The translations under genes and the position numbers were made by a program. A stretch of DNA of 25,913 nt. Source: CAZABP01 sp964483245 (GTDB lineage Bacteria; Planctomycetota; UBA1135; UBA2386). The DNA is taken from contig CAZABP010000059.1 of NCBI GenBank assembly GCA_964483245.1, forward strand, positions 1 through 25,913. The letters run 5' to 3'. Below are positions 7,638-15,843 of this stretch, in pieces (position 1 is the stretch's first letter; every line of letters starts with the position of its first letter). A model generated the notes under the pieces. It did no database searches and was not told the DNA's origin. It saw only the letters and a list, made by a program, of their open reading frames with translations.

Positions 7638-9928
7638 GGGATCACGCTCCGGGCCCGGAACGCATCCAGGCGCACGATCGCGAGCACGAGCTCGGCGAAC
7701 GCCGGCTCGGGCGGCAGTCCGGCCTGCAACCGTTCGAGCGCGGTGAGGTCGGCTGCGTCGGGAACACGGCCGACGGCGAACAGGAACAGCTTGCGCAGCA
7801 GTCCGCGCACCAGCGCCGGATCGTCGCGCAGCAGACGCTTGAGCTCCACGACGCCGTCCAGCTTGCGCCCGTCCGGCAACTGGCCGCTCGCGTCGATCGG
7901 TCGATCCCGTTCGTGGCTGCGCCAGCGTCCGATCGTGTCGAAGTTCTCGAGCGCCAGCCCGAGCGGATCGATCCGCGCATGGCACGCCGCACAAGCCGGC
8001 TGGTTGCGATGCTGCGCCAATTGCTCGCGCATCGACGCTGCCGAGTGCACCGCCTGCTCGTCGGCGAAGCTGTCGAACCCAGGCGGCGGTGCTGGTGGTG
8101 GCGCATCGAGCAGCACGTCGAGCAACCACTTGCCCCGGCGCACCGGCGACGTCCGCGTCGCGTTCGACGTCAGCGTCAGGATGCTGCCGTGACCGAGCAG
8201 CCCCCCGCGCGTCGCATCCGCCAGCTCGATGCGCGCAAACCCCTCCCCGTCCGGCGCGGGCAGCCCGTAGTGATGCGCCAGCCGCGGGGTCACGAACGTG
8301 AACGGCGCATCGAGCAGCTGCTGCACGCTGCGCCCCTCGCGCAGGATCGCCGCGACGAACAGCTCGGTCTCGCGCCGCAGATCGCTGCGCAGGGCGGCAT
8401 CGAACTCGGGGAACCGCGCCGGATCCGGCTGCGCCAGCGCGAGCATCCGCAGCTCGAGCCACTGGCCGGCGAACGAGATCACGAACCCTTCGCTGCGCGG
8501 ATCGGCCAGCATCCGGCGCGCGTGCGCCAGCAATGGATCGCCGCCATCGTCGGCCGGCTGCGTCAGGCCGCCGGCGGCCGCGAGCGCGAGCAGCTCCGGG
8601 TCCGGCGTGCTGGCCCACAGGTAGTACGACAGCCGCGTCGCCAGCGCGAAGTCGTCGAGCGGCTGCCGGGCCGACGAAGTACCCGCGATCCCACCCGGCT
8701 CGACGCGGAACAGGAACTGCGGCGCGAGCAGCGCGGCCTCGATCGCCAACAGGAGCCCCTCTTCGAACGTGCCCCCTTCGCGCATCGTGCGCGCCACCAG
8801 GTCGCAGAGCCGGTTCACCTCGCCCCCCACCGGCTCGCGGCGCCAGGCGCGCCGGACCAGCTCGCGCAGCGCCGCGCGCCCGCGCTCGCGCGGAGTCCCC
8901 TGCCGCGGGATCAGGTCGAGGAACCACGCCGCTTCCGGCGGCGCGACGAACCGGTCGACCGGACCGATGACCTCGACCCAATCCAGGTACAGGTTGCGGT
9001 CACGCTGCTCCGGATCCGGATGCCGCGGGGCATAGTGATCGTTGACGAAGTCGAACGACAGCGTCTGCAGCCCCCCGCGCAGCCACAACGTCGTTTCGCG
9101 GATGCCCGGCCCGCGCACGGTCTCGGGGAACTCGAGCAGCGCGAGCTGCACTCCGTCGGCGGCGATGCCGAGGCGGGCCGGCTCGTCGCCGGCCTGCCGC
9201 CCGTAGCCACGCACGCGCAGCCGGTACTCCCCTTCGCGCGGCAAGCGGAGCCGCTGCTGGATCGCACCGCGGCTGACCAGCGCCATGACGCCACGCTGGA
9301 CGCGCGGCTCGCCGGCGGCGACCGACATCTGCTCGGCGGCGAACTTGCGCACCGGCGGGCGCAGCGGATCCTCGCTGCTGAGCAATCGCTCGGTGATCCG
9401 CGCCGCTGCGGCCGCGTACTGCTCGAAGTGCAGCGGCGAAAACCCCGCTGCATCCCCGAGGTTGTCGAACCCGTGACTCAGCTCGTCCGCCGGCAGCAGC
9501 GCCGACAGATCCTCGCGGATCCCGAACAGATCGCGGACGGTGTTCTGGTACTCGGTGCGGCTCAGCCGGCGCATCGTGACGCGGCCGGCACGCGGCGGGA
9601 TCTCCACGCCGAGCGCCGTGATCCGCTCGTCGCACCAGGCGAGCAGGCGCGCGCGCTCCGCCGGCGCCGGCTGTGGTTCTTCCGGCGGCGGCATCTCGCC
9701 CGTCCGCAGCCGCTCGCGGATCTCGCGCAGCAGCCCGAGCCATTCCTGCGCCGGTCGCGTCGCCGGCAGCTGCTCCAGGTCGAGATCCGCTTCCGGATCC
9801 TTCGCCCCGTGACAGGACGTGCAGTGCCGCTGCAGCAGCGGCCGGATCTCCTGCGCGAACGCCGGCCCGAGCGCCTCCTGCTGTGCCGGCAGGCACGCGA
9901 GCAGCAGAGCAGGCGCGAGGGCGCGCAT
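7634..9928 (-). CDS. DUF1592/DUF1588/DUF1585 planctomycete cytochrome-type protein
   Basis: 764 aa. A signal peptide (about residues 1-16) is followed by a heme c motif CTSCH (36-40) in a planctomycete cytochrome c domain. Then come DUF1587 (about 117-185, with LSRTEYQNTVRDLFG), a region likely to be a carbohydrate-binding-like beta domain, DUF1595 (near 345-415), DUF1592 (with LATRLSYYLWASTPD), DUF1588 (with LTSNATRTSPVRRGKW), a second CxxCH (CAACH, 646-650) and DUF1585 at the end. The family is common in Planctomycetes, often together with DUF1552, and is thought to carry out a periplasmic redox step on a polymer, which is unproven. The start lies 3 nt after the stop of the superoxide dismutase gene, and the end overlaps the DUF1552 start by 4 nt. 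All expected domains are present and there is no frameshift. Confidence 0.96.
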   Translation of the reverse strand: MRALAPALLLACLPAQQEALGPAFAQEIRPLLQRHCTSCHGAKDPEADLDLEQLPATRPAQEWLGLLREIRERLRTGEMPPPEEPQPAPAERARLLAWCDERITALGVEIPPRAGRVTMRRLSRTEYQNTVRDLFGIREDLSALLPADELSHGFDNLGDAAGFSPLHFEQYAAAAARITERLLSSEDPLRPPVRKFAAEQMSVAAGEPRVQRGVMALVSRGAIQQRLRLPREGEYRLRVRGYGRQAGDEPARLGIAADGVQLALLEFPETVRGPGIRETTLWLRGGLQTLSFDFVNDHYAPRHPDPEQRDRNLYLDWVEVIGPVDRFVAPPEAAWFLDLIPRQGTPRERGRAALRELVRRAWRREPVGGEVNRLCDLVARTMREGGTFEEGLLLAIEAALLAPQFLFRVEPGGIAGTSSARQPLDDFALATRLSYYLWASTPDPELLALAAAGGLTQPADDGGDPLLAHARRMLADPRSEGFVISFAGQWLELRMLALAQPDPARFPEFDAALRSDLRRETELFVAAILREGRSVQQLLDAPFTFVTPRLAHHYGLPAPDGEGFARIELADATRGGLLGHGSILTLTSNATRTSPVRRGKWLLDVLLDAPPPAPPPGFDSFADEQAVHSAASMREQLAQHRNQPACAACHARIDPLGLALENFDTIGRWRSHERDRPIDASGQLPDGRKLDGVVELKRLLRDDPALVRGLLRKLFLFAVGRVPDAADLTALERLQAGLPPEPAFAELVLAIVRLDAFRARSVIP

Positions 9929-9931
9929 CGG

Positions 9932-10483
9932 TCAGTGGCCGGCGTGCATCGGTCCGGCCACGCCGATCGTGCCGACCCCGATCCGCCCGCCGGCGTTTCC
10001 GGTCGGCTGCCCGCCGTCGTCCGGCTTCGCGTGCACGATGATCGCGCGGCCGATGATCCCGTGTTCGCCGGTCAGCTGCAGACCCTGGATGACCGCGTCG
10101 TAGCGGGCGACGCCGTTCTGGTCGGCGACGAGGTTGCCGAGATCACCGGCGTGGTGCGCGCCCGGGCTGCCGGGCAGCGCGTGCAGGCCGGTTTTGGCCG
10201 GATCGAAATGACCGCCGGTGCAGGTCGCGTCCGCCGAGCCGCCGAACGCGTACTCATGGACGTGGAACCCATGCTTCTGGCCCGGATTCAACCCGCGGAT
10301 CTGCGCGACGACGCGCACGCCGCCCTCCGCCGCCGTGAAGTCGACCGTGCCGTTCGCCTGATTCCCCTGCGTCGGCACGACCGTACAGGTCGCGCGGTCG
10401 GCATGGGCCATCCCGCCGGCAGCGCCGGAGGGGCAGTGGCAGGCAGCGAACAGGAACGGAACGAGCAGGAGCGATGGATGCAT
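9932..10483 (-). CDS. sodC: Cu/Zn superoxide dismutase family lipoprotein
   Basis: 183 aa. Converts superoxide to oxygen and hydrogen peroxide outside the cytoplasm. The N-terminus is a lipoprotein signal (lipobox FAAC, Cys15). Metal ligands are recognisable: HVH (His74, His76), bridging His92 in GGHFDP, His101, HAGD (His111, Asp114) and copper ligand His151 in IIVHAKPDD; the active-site Arg167 lies in GNAGGR. The usual second cysteine of the conserved disulfide (C in RxxCGVIG) is Val170 here (RIGVGTIG), although Cys88 precedes GGHF and Cys33 is nearby, so another disulfide is possible. It is the first gene of an apparent operon with the DUF1592 and DUF1552 genes (3-nt gap). Divergent from the riboswitch gene. 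No Shine-Dalgarno site is seen. Confidence 0.93.
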   Translation of the reverse strand: MHPSLLLVPFLFAACHCPSGAAGGMAHADRATCTVVPTQGNQANGTVDFTAAEGGVRVVAQIRGLNPGQKHGFHVHEYAFGGSADATCTGGHFDPAKTGLHALPGSPGAHHAGDLGNLVADQNGVARYDAVIQGLQLTGEHGIIGRAIIVHAKPDDGGQPTGNAGGRIGVGTIGVAGPMHAGH

Positions 10484-10534
10484 CGGTTTGGGGGGCGCGG
10501 ATGGGTCAGGAAACGGCGGCGATGATAGACACGC

Positions 10535-10557
10535 CGCGGCCGCTATGCTCGGCCGCG
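10535..10557 (+). promoter_or_regulatory. GC hairpin with embedded -10-like element before the riboswitch
   Basis: CGCGGCCG (10535-10542) and CGGCCGCG (10550-10557) form an 8-bp stem with a 7-nt loop. The loop and its edge hold TATGCT (10545-10550), a possible -10 element that would start transcription close to the riboswitch 5' end. No convincing -35 element is visible. Promoter or divergent-operator roles are speculative. Confidence 0.3.
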
Positions 10558-10712
10558 CTCAGGTGGACGGAAGTGAGGTGTGAAGCCTCCGCGGTCCCGC
10601 CGCTGTGAGCGCGGACGACGCCCGCAGACACCACGGTGATCCTTCTTGGAGAAGCGATGCCGGAAGGTGCGGTGCGCCGGTCGATGCGCGAGCCAGAAGA
10701 CGTCGCCTGGAG
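10558..10712 (+). promoter_or_regulatory. Cobalamin (B12) riboswitch
   Basis: Conserved blocks of the adenosylcobalamin-type aptamer appear in order: hairpin GAGG/CCTC (10575-10578 with 10586-10589) with loop TGTGAAG; the core TCCCGCCGCTGTGA (10595-10608); ACACCACGG (10628-10636); CGGAAGGTGC (10661-10670); and the B12 box GAGCCAGAAGAC followed by GTCGCCTGG (10690-10710). The closing stems also pair: CAGG (10560-10563) with CCTG (10706-10709), and GACG (10566-10569) with CGTC (10701-10704). It lies directly upstream of the ATG at 10761 and should switch expression off when cobalamin is plentiful. Confidence 0.92.
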
Positions 10713-10731
10713 CAGTTCCGAAACTCCGACA

Positions 10732-10752
10732 CCCTCCCGCGGAGGAGGGGGA
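10732..10752 (+). promoter_or_regulatory. Riboswitch expression platform: hairpin that can mask the ribosome site
   Basis: CCCTCC (10732-10737) pairs with GGAGGG (10744-10749) around a 6-nt loop. The purine-rich ribosome-binding stretch (GGAG, 10749-10752, 8 nt before the ATG) touches this stem. No T-run follows the hairpin, so control of translation initiation is more likely than transcription termination. Confidence 0.55.
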
Positions 10753-10760
10753 GAGCTCCG

Positions 10761-11747
10761 ATGCGATTCGTTCCGTTCGCCGCCGCGTGCACGCTGGCGG
10801 CCGTGCTTCCCGCGCAGACCAACCCGTTCGCGACGCAGGTCGTCGCGTTCGACGACCAGGGCAAGGCCGGCGGCGGGATCTTCGATCCGCGCAACGCACT
10901 CGGCCGCCCGCAGGGCTTCACGCACGTGCACTCGCTCGGGATCGCCGGGTCGCTGACGCTGGGGTTCGACGGCGCGATCGCGGATGGCCCTGGCGCGGAT
11001 CTGATCGTGACCGAGAACCCGTTCTTCTCCGGTCCGCTCGGACATGCCTTCAGCGAGGTGATGTTCGTCGAGGTCAGTACGAATGGCCGCGACTTCGCGC
11101 GCGTGCCGAGCGCCTACTACGGCCCCGCCGTGTCGCCCGGCCCGTTCGGCGTAGTCTCGGTCGGCTGGTACGCCGGGTTCGGCGGCGCCCTGCCGGCGGA
11201 CCCCACGAGCAGCGATCCGCTCGACGTCGTGCTGGCCGGCGGCGACGCGATCGACCTCGCCGTGCTGCGGCAGCACCCGCTGGTCGTGCAGGGTCTGGTC
11301 AAACTCGACCAGATCACGCAGGTCCGCCTCGTCGACGCCGTCGATGGCGTGGCGAAGGACGGCCGCGGAGTCCTGGTCCGCGATCCCGGCAGTGGCAGCG
11401 CCGATGTCGACGCGGTGACCGTGCTGCACAAGGCCGGGCAGATCGATCCGCGCGGACCGCAGGCCGAGGTCGCGATCGCCAGCGACAGCACGTTCCAGAT
11501 CCGGCTCAGCGACCCCGACGGGCTGGTCGACCTCGATCCCGCGTCGTTCCACGCGGCGTTCTGGGGTCTGCGCCTGCCCGGGCTCGACCTGCTCGGATGG
11601 ATGACGGTGACGCAGGCGACGTCGACGTCGGTCGAGCTGACGTTCGGTCCGGCGCTGCCGCCCGGCTTCCCGCTGCATCTCGCAGTGTCGATCCGCGATC
11701 GCGCCGGGAACCGCAGCGGCGCCGCGGCCGTGCGGGCGCTGAACTGA
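10761..11747 (+). CDS. B12-riboswitch-controlled exported protein, candidate corrinoid/cobalt-binding partner
   Basis: 328 aa. A Sec signal peptide (about residues 1-17, ending LPAQ) is followed by a beta-rich body. The N-terminal part, with DPRNALGRPQGF, SLGIAGSLTLGFDG and DGPGADLIVTENPFF, resembles a family of exported cell-surface proteins annotated only as such; I recall similar proteins near cobalamin riboswitches, but cannot verify this here. The C-terminal part has an Ig-like or cadherin-like pattern (FQIRLSDPDGLVDLD; VSIRDRAGN). No enzymatic motif and no TonB-receptor features are present. The start is fixed by a ribosome site 8 nt upstream. The aptamer at 10558-10712 and the HupE-like gene 37 nt downstream point to a role in cobalt or cobalamin capture; this is inference. 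Confidence 0.85.
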   Translation: MRFVPFAAACTLAAVLPAQTNPFATQVVAFDDQGKAGGGIFDPRNALGRPQGFTHVHSLGIAGSLTLGFDGAIADGPGADLIVTENPFFSGPLGHAFSEVMFVEVSTNGRDFARVPSAYYGPAVSPGPFGVVSVGWYAGFGGALPADPTSSDPLDVVLAGGDAIDLAVLRQHPLVVQGLVKLDQITQVRLVDAVDGVAKDGRGVLVRDPGSGSADVDAVTVLHKAGQIDPRGPQAEVAIASDSTFQIRLSDPDGLVDLDPASFHAAFWGLRLPGLDLLGWMTVTQATSTSVELTFGPALPPGFPLHLAVSIRDRAGNRSGAAAVRALN

Positions 11748-11784
11748 TTGCAGTGCTGCACGAACGTCGCCAGAATCCGCGCCG

Positions 11785-12078
11785 ATGCTCGCGATGCTGC
11801 TGCACGACGGCCCGCACGGTGAAGGGTTCCTGACCGGTCTGCTCCATCCGCTGACCGGTCTCGACCACTGGACGATCGCGCTGGTGGCCGGCGTCCTCGC
11901 CGCGCAACTCCCGCGCGCGGCGCGCCTGCTGCTGCTCGCGGCATTCGTGCCGGCCTGGCTGGCGCTGCATCCCGGCGGCGAGGACGCGATGTTCGTGGCC
12001 GGCAGTGCGCTGACGACGCTCGCACTGTGCGGCGTCGGCCTCGCGCTGGGGCTGCGCCTGCGGGCCGCGGCGCAGCCG

Positions 12079-12087
<9 letters not shown>
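11785..12087 (+). CDS. Half-length HupE/UreJ-like metal permease
   Basis: 100 aa, about half the usual 190-200 aa of HupE/UreJ proteins, which take up Ni2+ or Co2+. The signature HPLTGLDH (residues 21-28) is intact and is followed by about three membrane helices: around 29-42, 45-62 and 71-92. Extra histidines precede it (LLHDGPHGEG). The N-terminal signal peptide and the second half seen in typical members are missing; no frameshifted remainder is visible before glnS on the opposite strand, so it may act as an oligomer. It sits 37 nt after the riboswitch-controlled gene and is probably co-transcribed, which favours cobalt as substrate. Its last 9 nt overlap the end of glnS, tail to tail. Confidence 0.75.
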
Positions 12088-13767
<1,680 letters not shown>

Positions 13768-13811
13768 CGGGCGGCGATCTTCACGATCCCGCGGCCCGGC
13801 CGCAATCGCAC

Positions 13812-13866
13812 TAGAAGTCGTTTCACAACTGCTGCGCAGCGCGGAGGCGTTGGGAAACGACTTCTA
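13812..13866 (-). terminator. Long hairpin with 13-bp perfect arms after the methyltransferase genes
   Basis: TAGAAGTCGTTTC (13812-13824) and GAAACGACTTCTA (13854-13866) pair perfectly; one mismatch later, CAAC (13826-13829) pairs with GTTG (13849-13852), and the loop holds the palindrome GCTGCGCAGC (13831-13840). On the minus strand it begins within the TAG stop codon of the upstream gene. There is no T-run after it. It may be a terminator, or a repeated extragenic palindrome or MITE-like element. Confidence 0.6.
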
Positions 13867-14547
13867 AGCCCCGTCCCGCCTGGTCGACGTCATCATGATC
13901 GCGGGCGGCAGGTTGCGCAGGATCGGGCGGCTCAGCACGCAGTTGCCGAACACCCGCCGCATCGCGCGGCGCAGGCGCAGCGAGCCGGGCACGATCAGCG
14001 TGTGCGCGTACGAGAAGTTGCGGAACAGCCCGCCCGGCACCAGCAGCTCACGCGTCCGCTGCAGCAATGCGTCCACCTCGGCCTCGCGCATGTAGTTGAA
14101 CGGCAGCCCGGACAGCACGACCCGCGGCTGCGTGCACCCGACCTCCGCGGCGATCGGCGCGACCTCCCGCGCATCGCCGCGCACGAACACGAGCCCGGGG
14201 AACCGCTGCTGCAGCAGCGACGTGAACTCGCCGTCCCGTTCGATGCCGAGGTAGCGCGCCCCCGGGGAACGGCGGACCAGCGCAGCGATCGCCTCGGTCA
14301 GCGAACCGGTACCGGGGCCGTACTCGACGATCCAATCCCCCGGTTGCAGCTGCAGGTCGGCGACGACGCGACGCGCCAGCGTCGGCCCACTCGGCCAGAT
14401 CGCGGCGACGCCGGCCGGATCGCGCAGGAACTTCTTGAAGAAGTACCAACCACTCGGCCGCCGGTTGCGGGTCGGCGTCCCGACCACCGGGAGCGGCTCC
14501 GGGGCGGAGCCCACGTACGGGGCTTCCCTAGGAAACTGCGGAGACAT
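13864..14547 (-). CDS. Phospholipid N-methyltransferase-like protein (PmtA family), copy 1
   Basis: 227 aa. A class I SAM-dependent methyltransferase resembling the PmtA type that methylates phosphatidylethanolamine towards phosphatidylcholine at the inner membrane. Visible: entry segment YFFKKFLRDPAGVAAIWPS (35-53), SAM motif EYGPGTG (75-81), acidic residue after the second strand (GIERD), GDA (124-126) and the motif LSGLPF (145-150) that is characteristic of the family, where most members read VSGLP or VSSLP. The product has no signal peptide or membrane span. It is 38 nt downstream of a paralogue (copy 2) on the same strand. Substrate choice cannot be read from sequence; rRNA dimethylase-like KsgA was considered but lacks its NPPY-type motif. 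Confidence 0.88.
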   Translation of the reverse strand: MSPQFPREAPYVGSAPEPLPVVGTPTRNRRPSGWYFFKKFLRDPAGVAAIWPSGPTLARRVVADLQLQPGDWIVEYGPGTGSLTEAIAALVRRSPGARYLGIERDGEFTSLLQQRFPGLVFVRGDAREVAPIAAEVGCTQPRVVLSGLPFNYMREAEVDALLQRTRELLVPGGLFRNFSYAHTLIVPGSLRLRRAMRRVFGNCVLSRPILRNLPPAIMMTSTRRDGA

Positions 14548-14586
14548 CGGGGGTGGGAACGTAGCCGCGTGAGAACCGGAATTCCG

Positions 14587-15201
14587 CTATCCCGCCCCGA
14601 GCACGAACGCGGGCGGCAGATTGCGCCAGACGAGCCGGTCCCGGGTCCGGCTGCCGAAGGTCTCGCACAGCTCGCGGCGCAGGCGGTGCGCGCCCGGGGC
14701 AACGAGCGCGTGGAGATACGAGAACGTCCGGAATGTCCCCCCCACCCGCAGCAGGTCCCGTGCGGCGCCGAGGATCGCGCGGCTGGTCGCCGGCGCCATG
14801 CTCGCGAACGGGAGTCCCGACAGGATCAGCCCGGCCTGGGTGCAGCCCGCCTGCGCAGCGATCGTGCGCAGCTCTTGCGCATCGCCGCAGTGGAACGGCA
14901 GCCGCGGAAAGCGCTGGCACAGCAGAGTGTGGAACTCCGGATCCCGCTCGATCCCGAGGTAGCGCAGGCCAGGCATCGCGGCGAGCCGCAGCGCCACGCG
15001 CTCGGTCAGCGCACCGGTGCCCGGACCGAGCTCGAGGATCCAGTCGCCGGGGCGCAGCGGGACGTCGTCGACCATGCGCGCCGCGAGAGTCCGCGAGCTG
15101 GGCCAGAACGACGCGACGTGGCCCGGGTCGCGCAGGAACTTGCGGAAGAAGAACCATCCGGAGCTGCGGGTCAGCGGCGGCACATCCACAGCGAACATCA
15201 T
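14587..15201 (-). CDS. Phospholipid N-methyltransferase-like protein (PmtA family), copy 2
   Basis: 204 aa from the ATG at 15201; a GTG at 15276 would give 229 aa, and an ATG at 15198 203 aa. None has a clear Shine-Dalgarno site. The ATG was preferred because the extra 25 residues have no counterpart in the family. Visible: WFFFRKFLRDPGHVASFWPSS near residues 16-36 (a close match to copy 1), SAM motif ELGPGTG (57-63), GIERD and LSGLPF. By eye about half the residues agree with copy 1. The genes are tandem with a 38-nt gap, so a duplication with later divergence, perhaps for successive methylation steps or different lipids, is likely. It is divergent from the GMC oxidoreductase operon. Confidence 0.86.
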   Translation of the reverse strand: MMFAVDVPPLTRSSGWFFFRKFLRDPGHVASFWPSSRTLAARMVDDVPLRPGDWILELGPGTGALTERVALRLAAMPGLRYLGIERDPEFHTLLCQRFPRLPFHCGDAQELRTIAAQAGCTQAGLILSGLPFASMAPATSRAILGAARDLLRVGGTFRTFSYLHALVAPGAHRLRRELCETFGSRTRDRLVWRNLPPAFVLGAG

Positions 15202-15290
15202 GCCGGCGGCGTGCGCCGGATCACGGATCGGTGCATTCCCTCGCGCCGGCTTCACGAGGGCTTCACCGCGCCGCACTAGAAGCCGCGCCC

Positions 15291-15842
15291 GTGTCGCTGA
15301 ACGGCTACCTCGCGCTCGGCTTCGGATGCGCAGTTCTGTTGTCGCCGGTGCTGTTGCCGCTGAGCCTGCTCGTGATCGTGCCGGCGTGGCGACGTGAGCT
15401 GCGGCGCGCGCGCGCGGAAGGGATCGTCGTGCTGCCGGCGTTCCTGGTCGACACGGTCGTCGCCGCTGCCGAGGCGATGATCGCGGACCAACCGCCGCCC
15501 GGGAGTTGGCGGCAGGTCGGCCTGGGCGTGGACCGTTATCTCGCTGCGATCGATTCGCCGCGCCGCTGGCGCATCGTCGCGGTGCTCGTACTGCTGGAGT
15601 TCGCTCCCTGGCTGACGCTGCAGCGCCGGCTGTCGAAGCTCGCGCCGGCCGCGCGCGCCAACTTCGTCCGGCGGAGCCTGGCCCGCACGCGCGGGCCGTT
15701 CGCGATCCCAGGGATGGCGCGGCAGCTCGTGCGGCTCGCCTACTACAACGACCCCGCGGTCGGAGCCCGCATCGGCTTCACCGGCCGCAAACCTCCCTCG
15801 ATCCGCCGCCGCGCCCCGGCCGGCGATCTGTTGGCGGGGTGA
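15291..15842 (+). CDS. Membrane protein fused-domain-like partner of the GMC oxidoreductase
   Basis: 183 aa from a GTG at 15291. A hydrophobic N-terminal segment (about residues 5-28) and a second one (around 98-112, VLVLLEFAPWL) suggest two membrane passes. The C-terminal part contains FVRRSLARTRGPFAIPG and LVRLAYYNDPAVGARIGF, a pattern that recalls the N-terminal extension of long-chain alcohol oxidases of the GMC family. The stop is one base before the GTG of the oxidoreductase gene, so translation is probably coupled. I infer a membrane anchor or accessory subunit split off from the enzyme. No catalytic motif is present. Confidence 0.75.
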   Translation: MSLNGYLALGFGCAVLLSPVLLPLSLLVIVPAWRRELRRARAEGIVVLPAFLVDTVVAAAEAMIADQPPPGSWRQVGLGVDRYLAAIDSPRRWRIVAVLVLLEFAPWLTLQRRLSKLAPAARANFVRRSLARTRGPFAIPGMARQLVRLAYYNDPAVGARIGFTGRKPPSIRRRAPAGDLLAG

Positions 15843-15843
15843 C

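Noticed and set aside
7638..8981. An upstream extension of the DUF1552 reading frame (about 450 codons)
   Set aside because: It overlaps the DUF1592 gene in another frame; the ATGA overlap and the Tat signal place the true start at 7637.
7508..10525. A plus-strand open frame of 1005 codons opposite the DUF1592 gene
   Set aside because: The opposite strand codes for clear DUF1587-DUF1585 domains with heme motifs; this frame shows only Arg/Gln-rich low-complexity sequence.
15238..15260. Inverted repeat CCCTCG/CGAGGG in the divergent region before the GMC operon, as an operator
   Set aside because: Only six bases per arm with an 11-nt spacer; too weak to claim a regulatory site.
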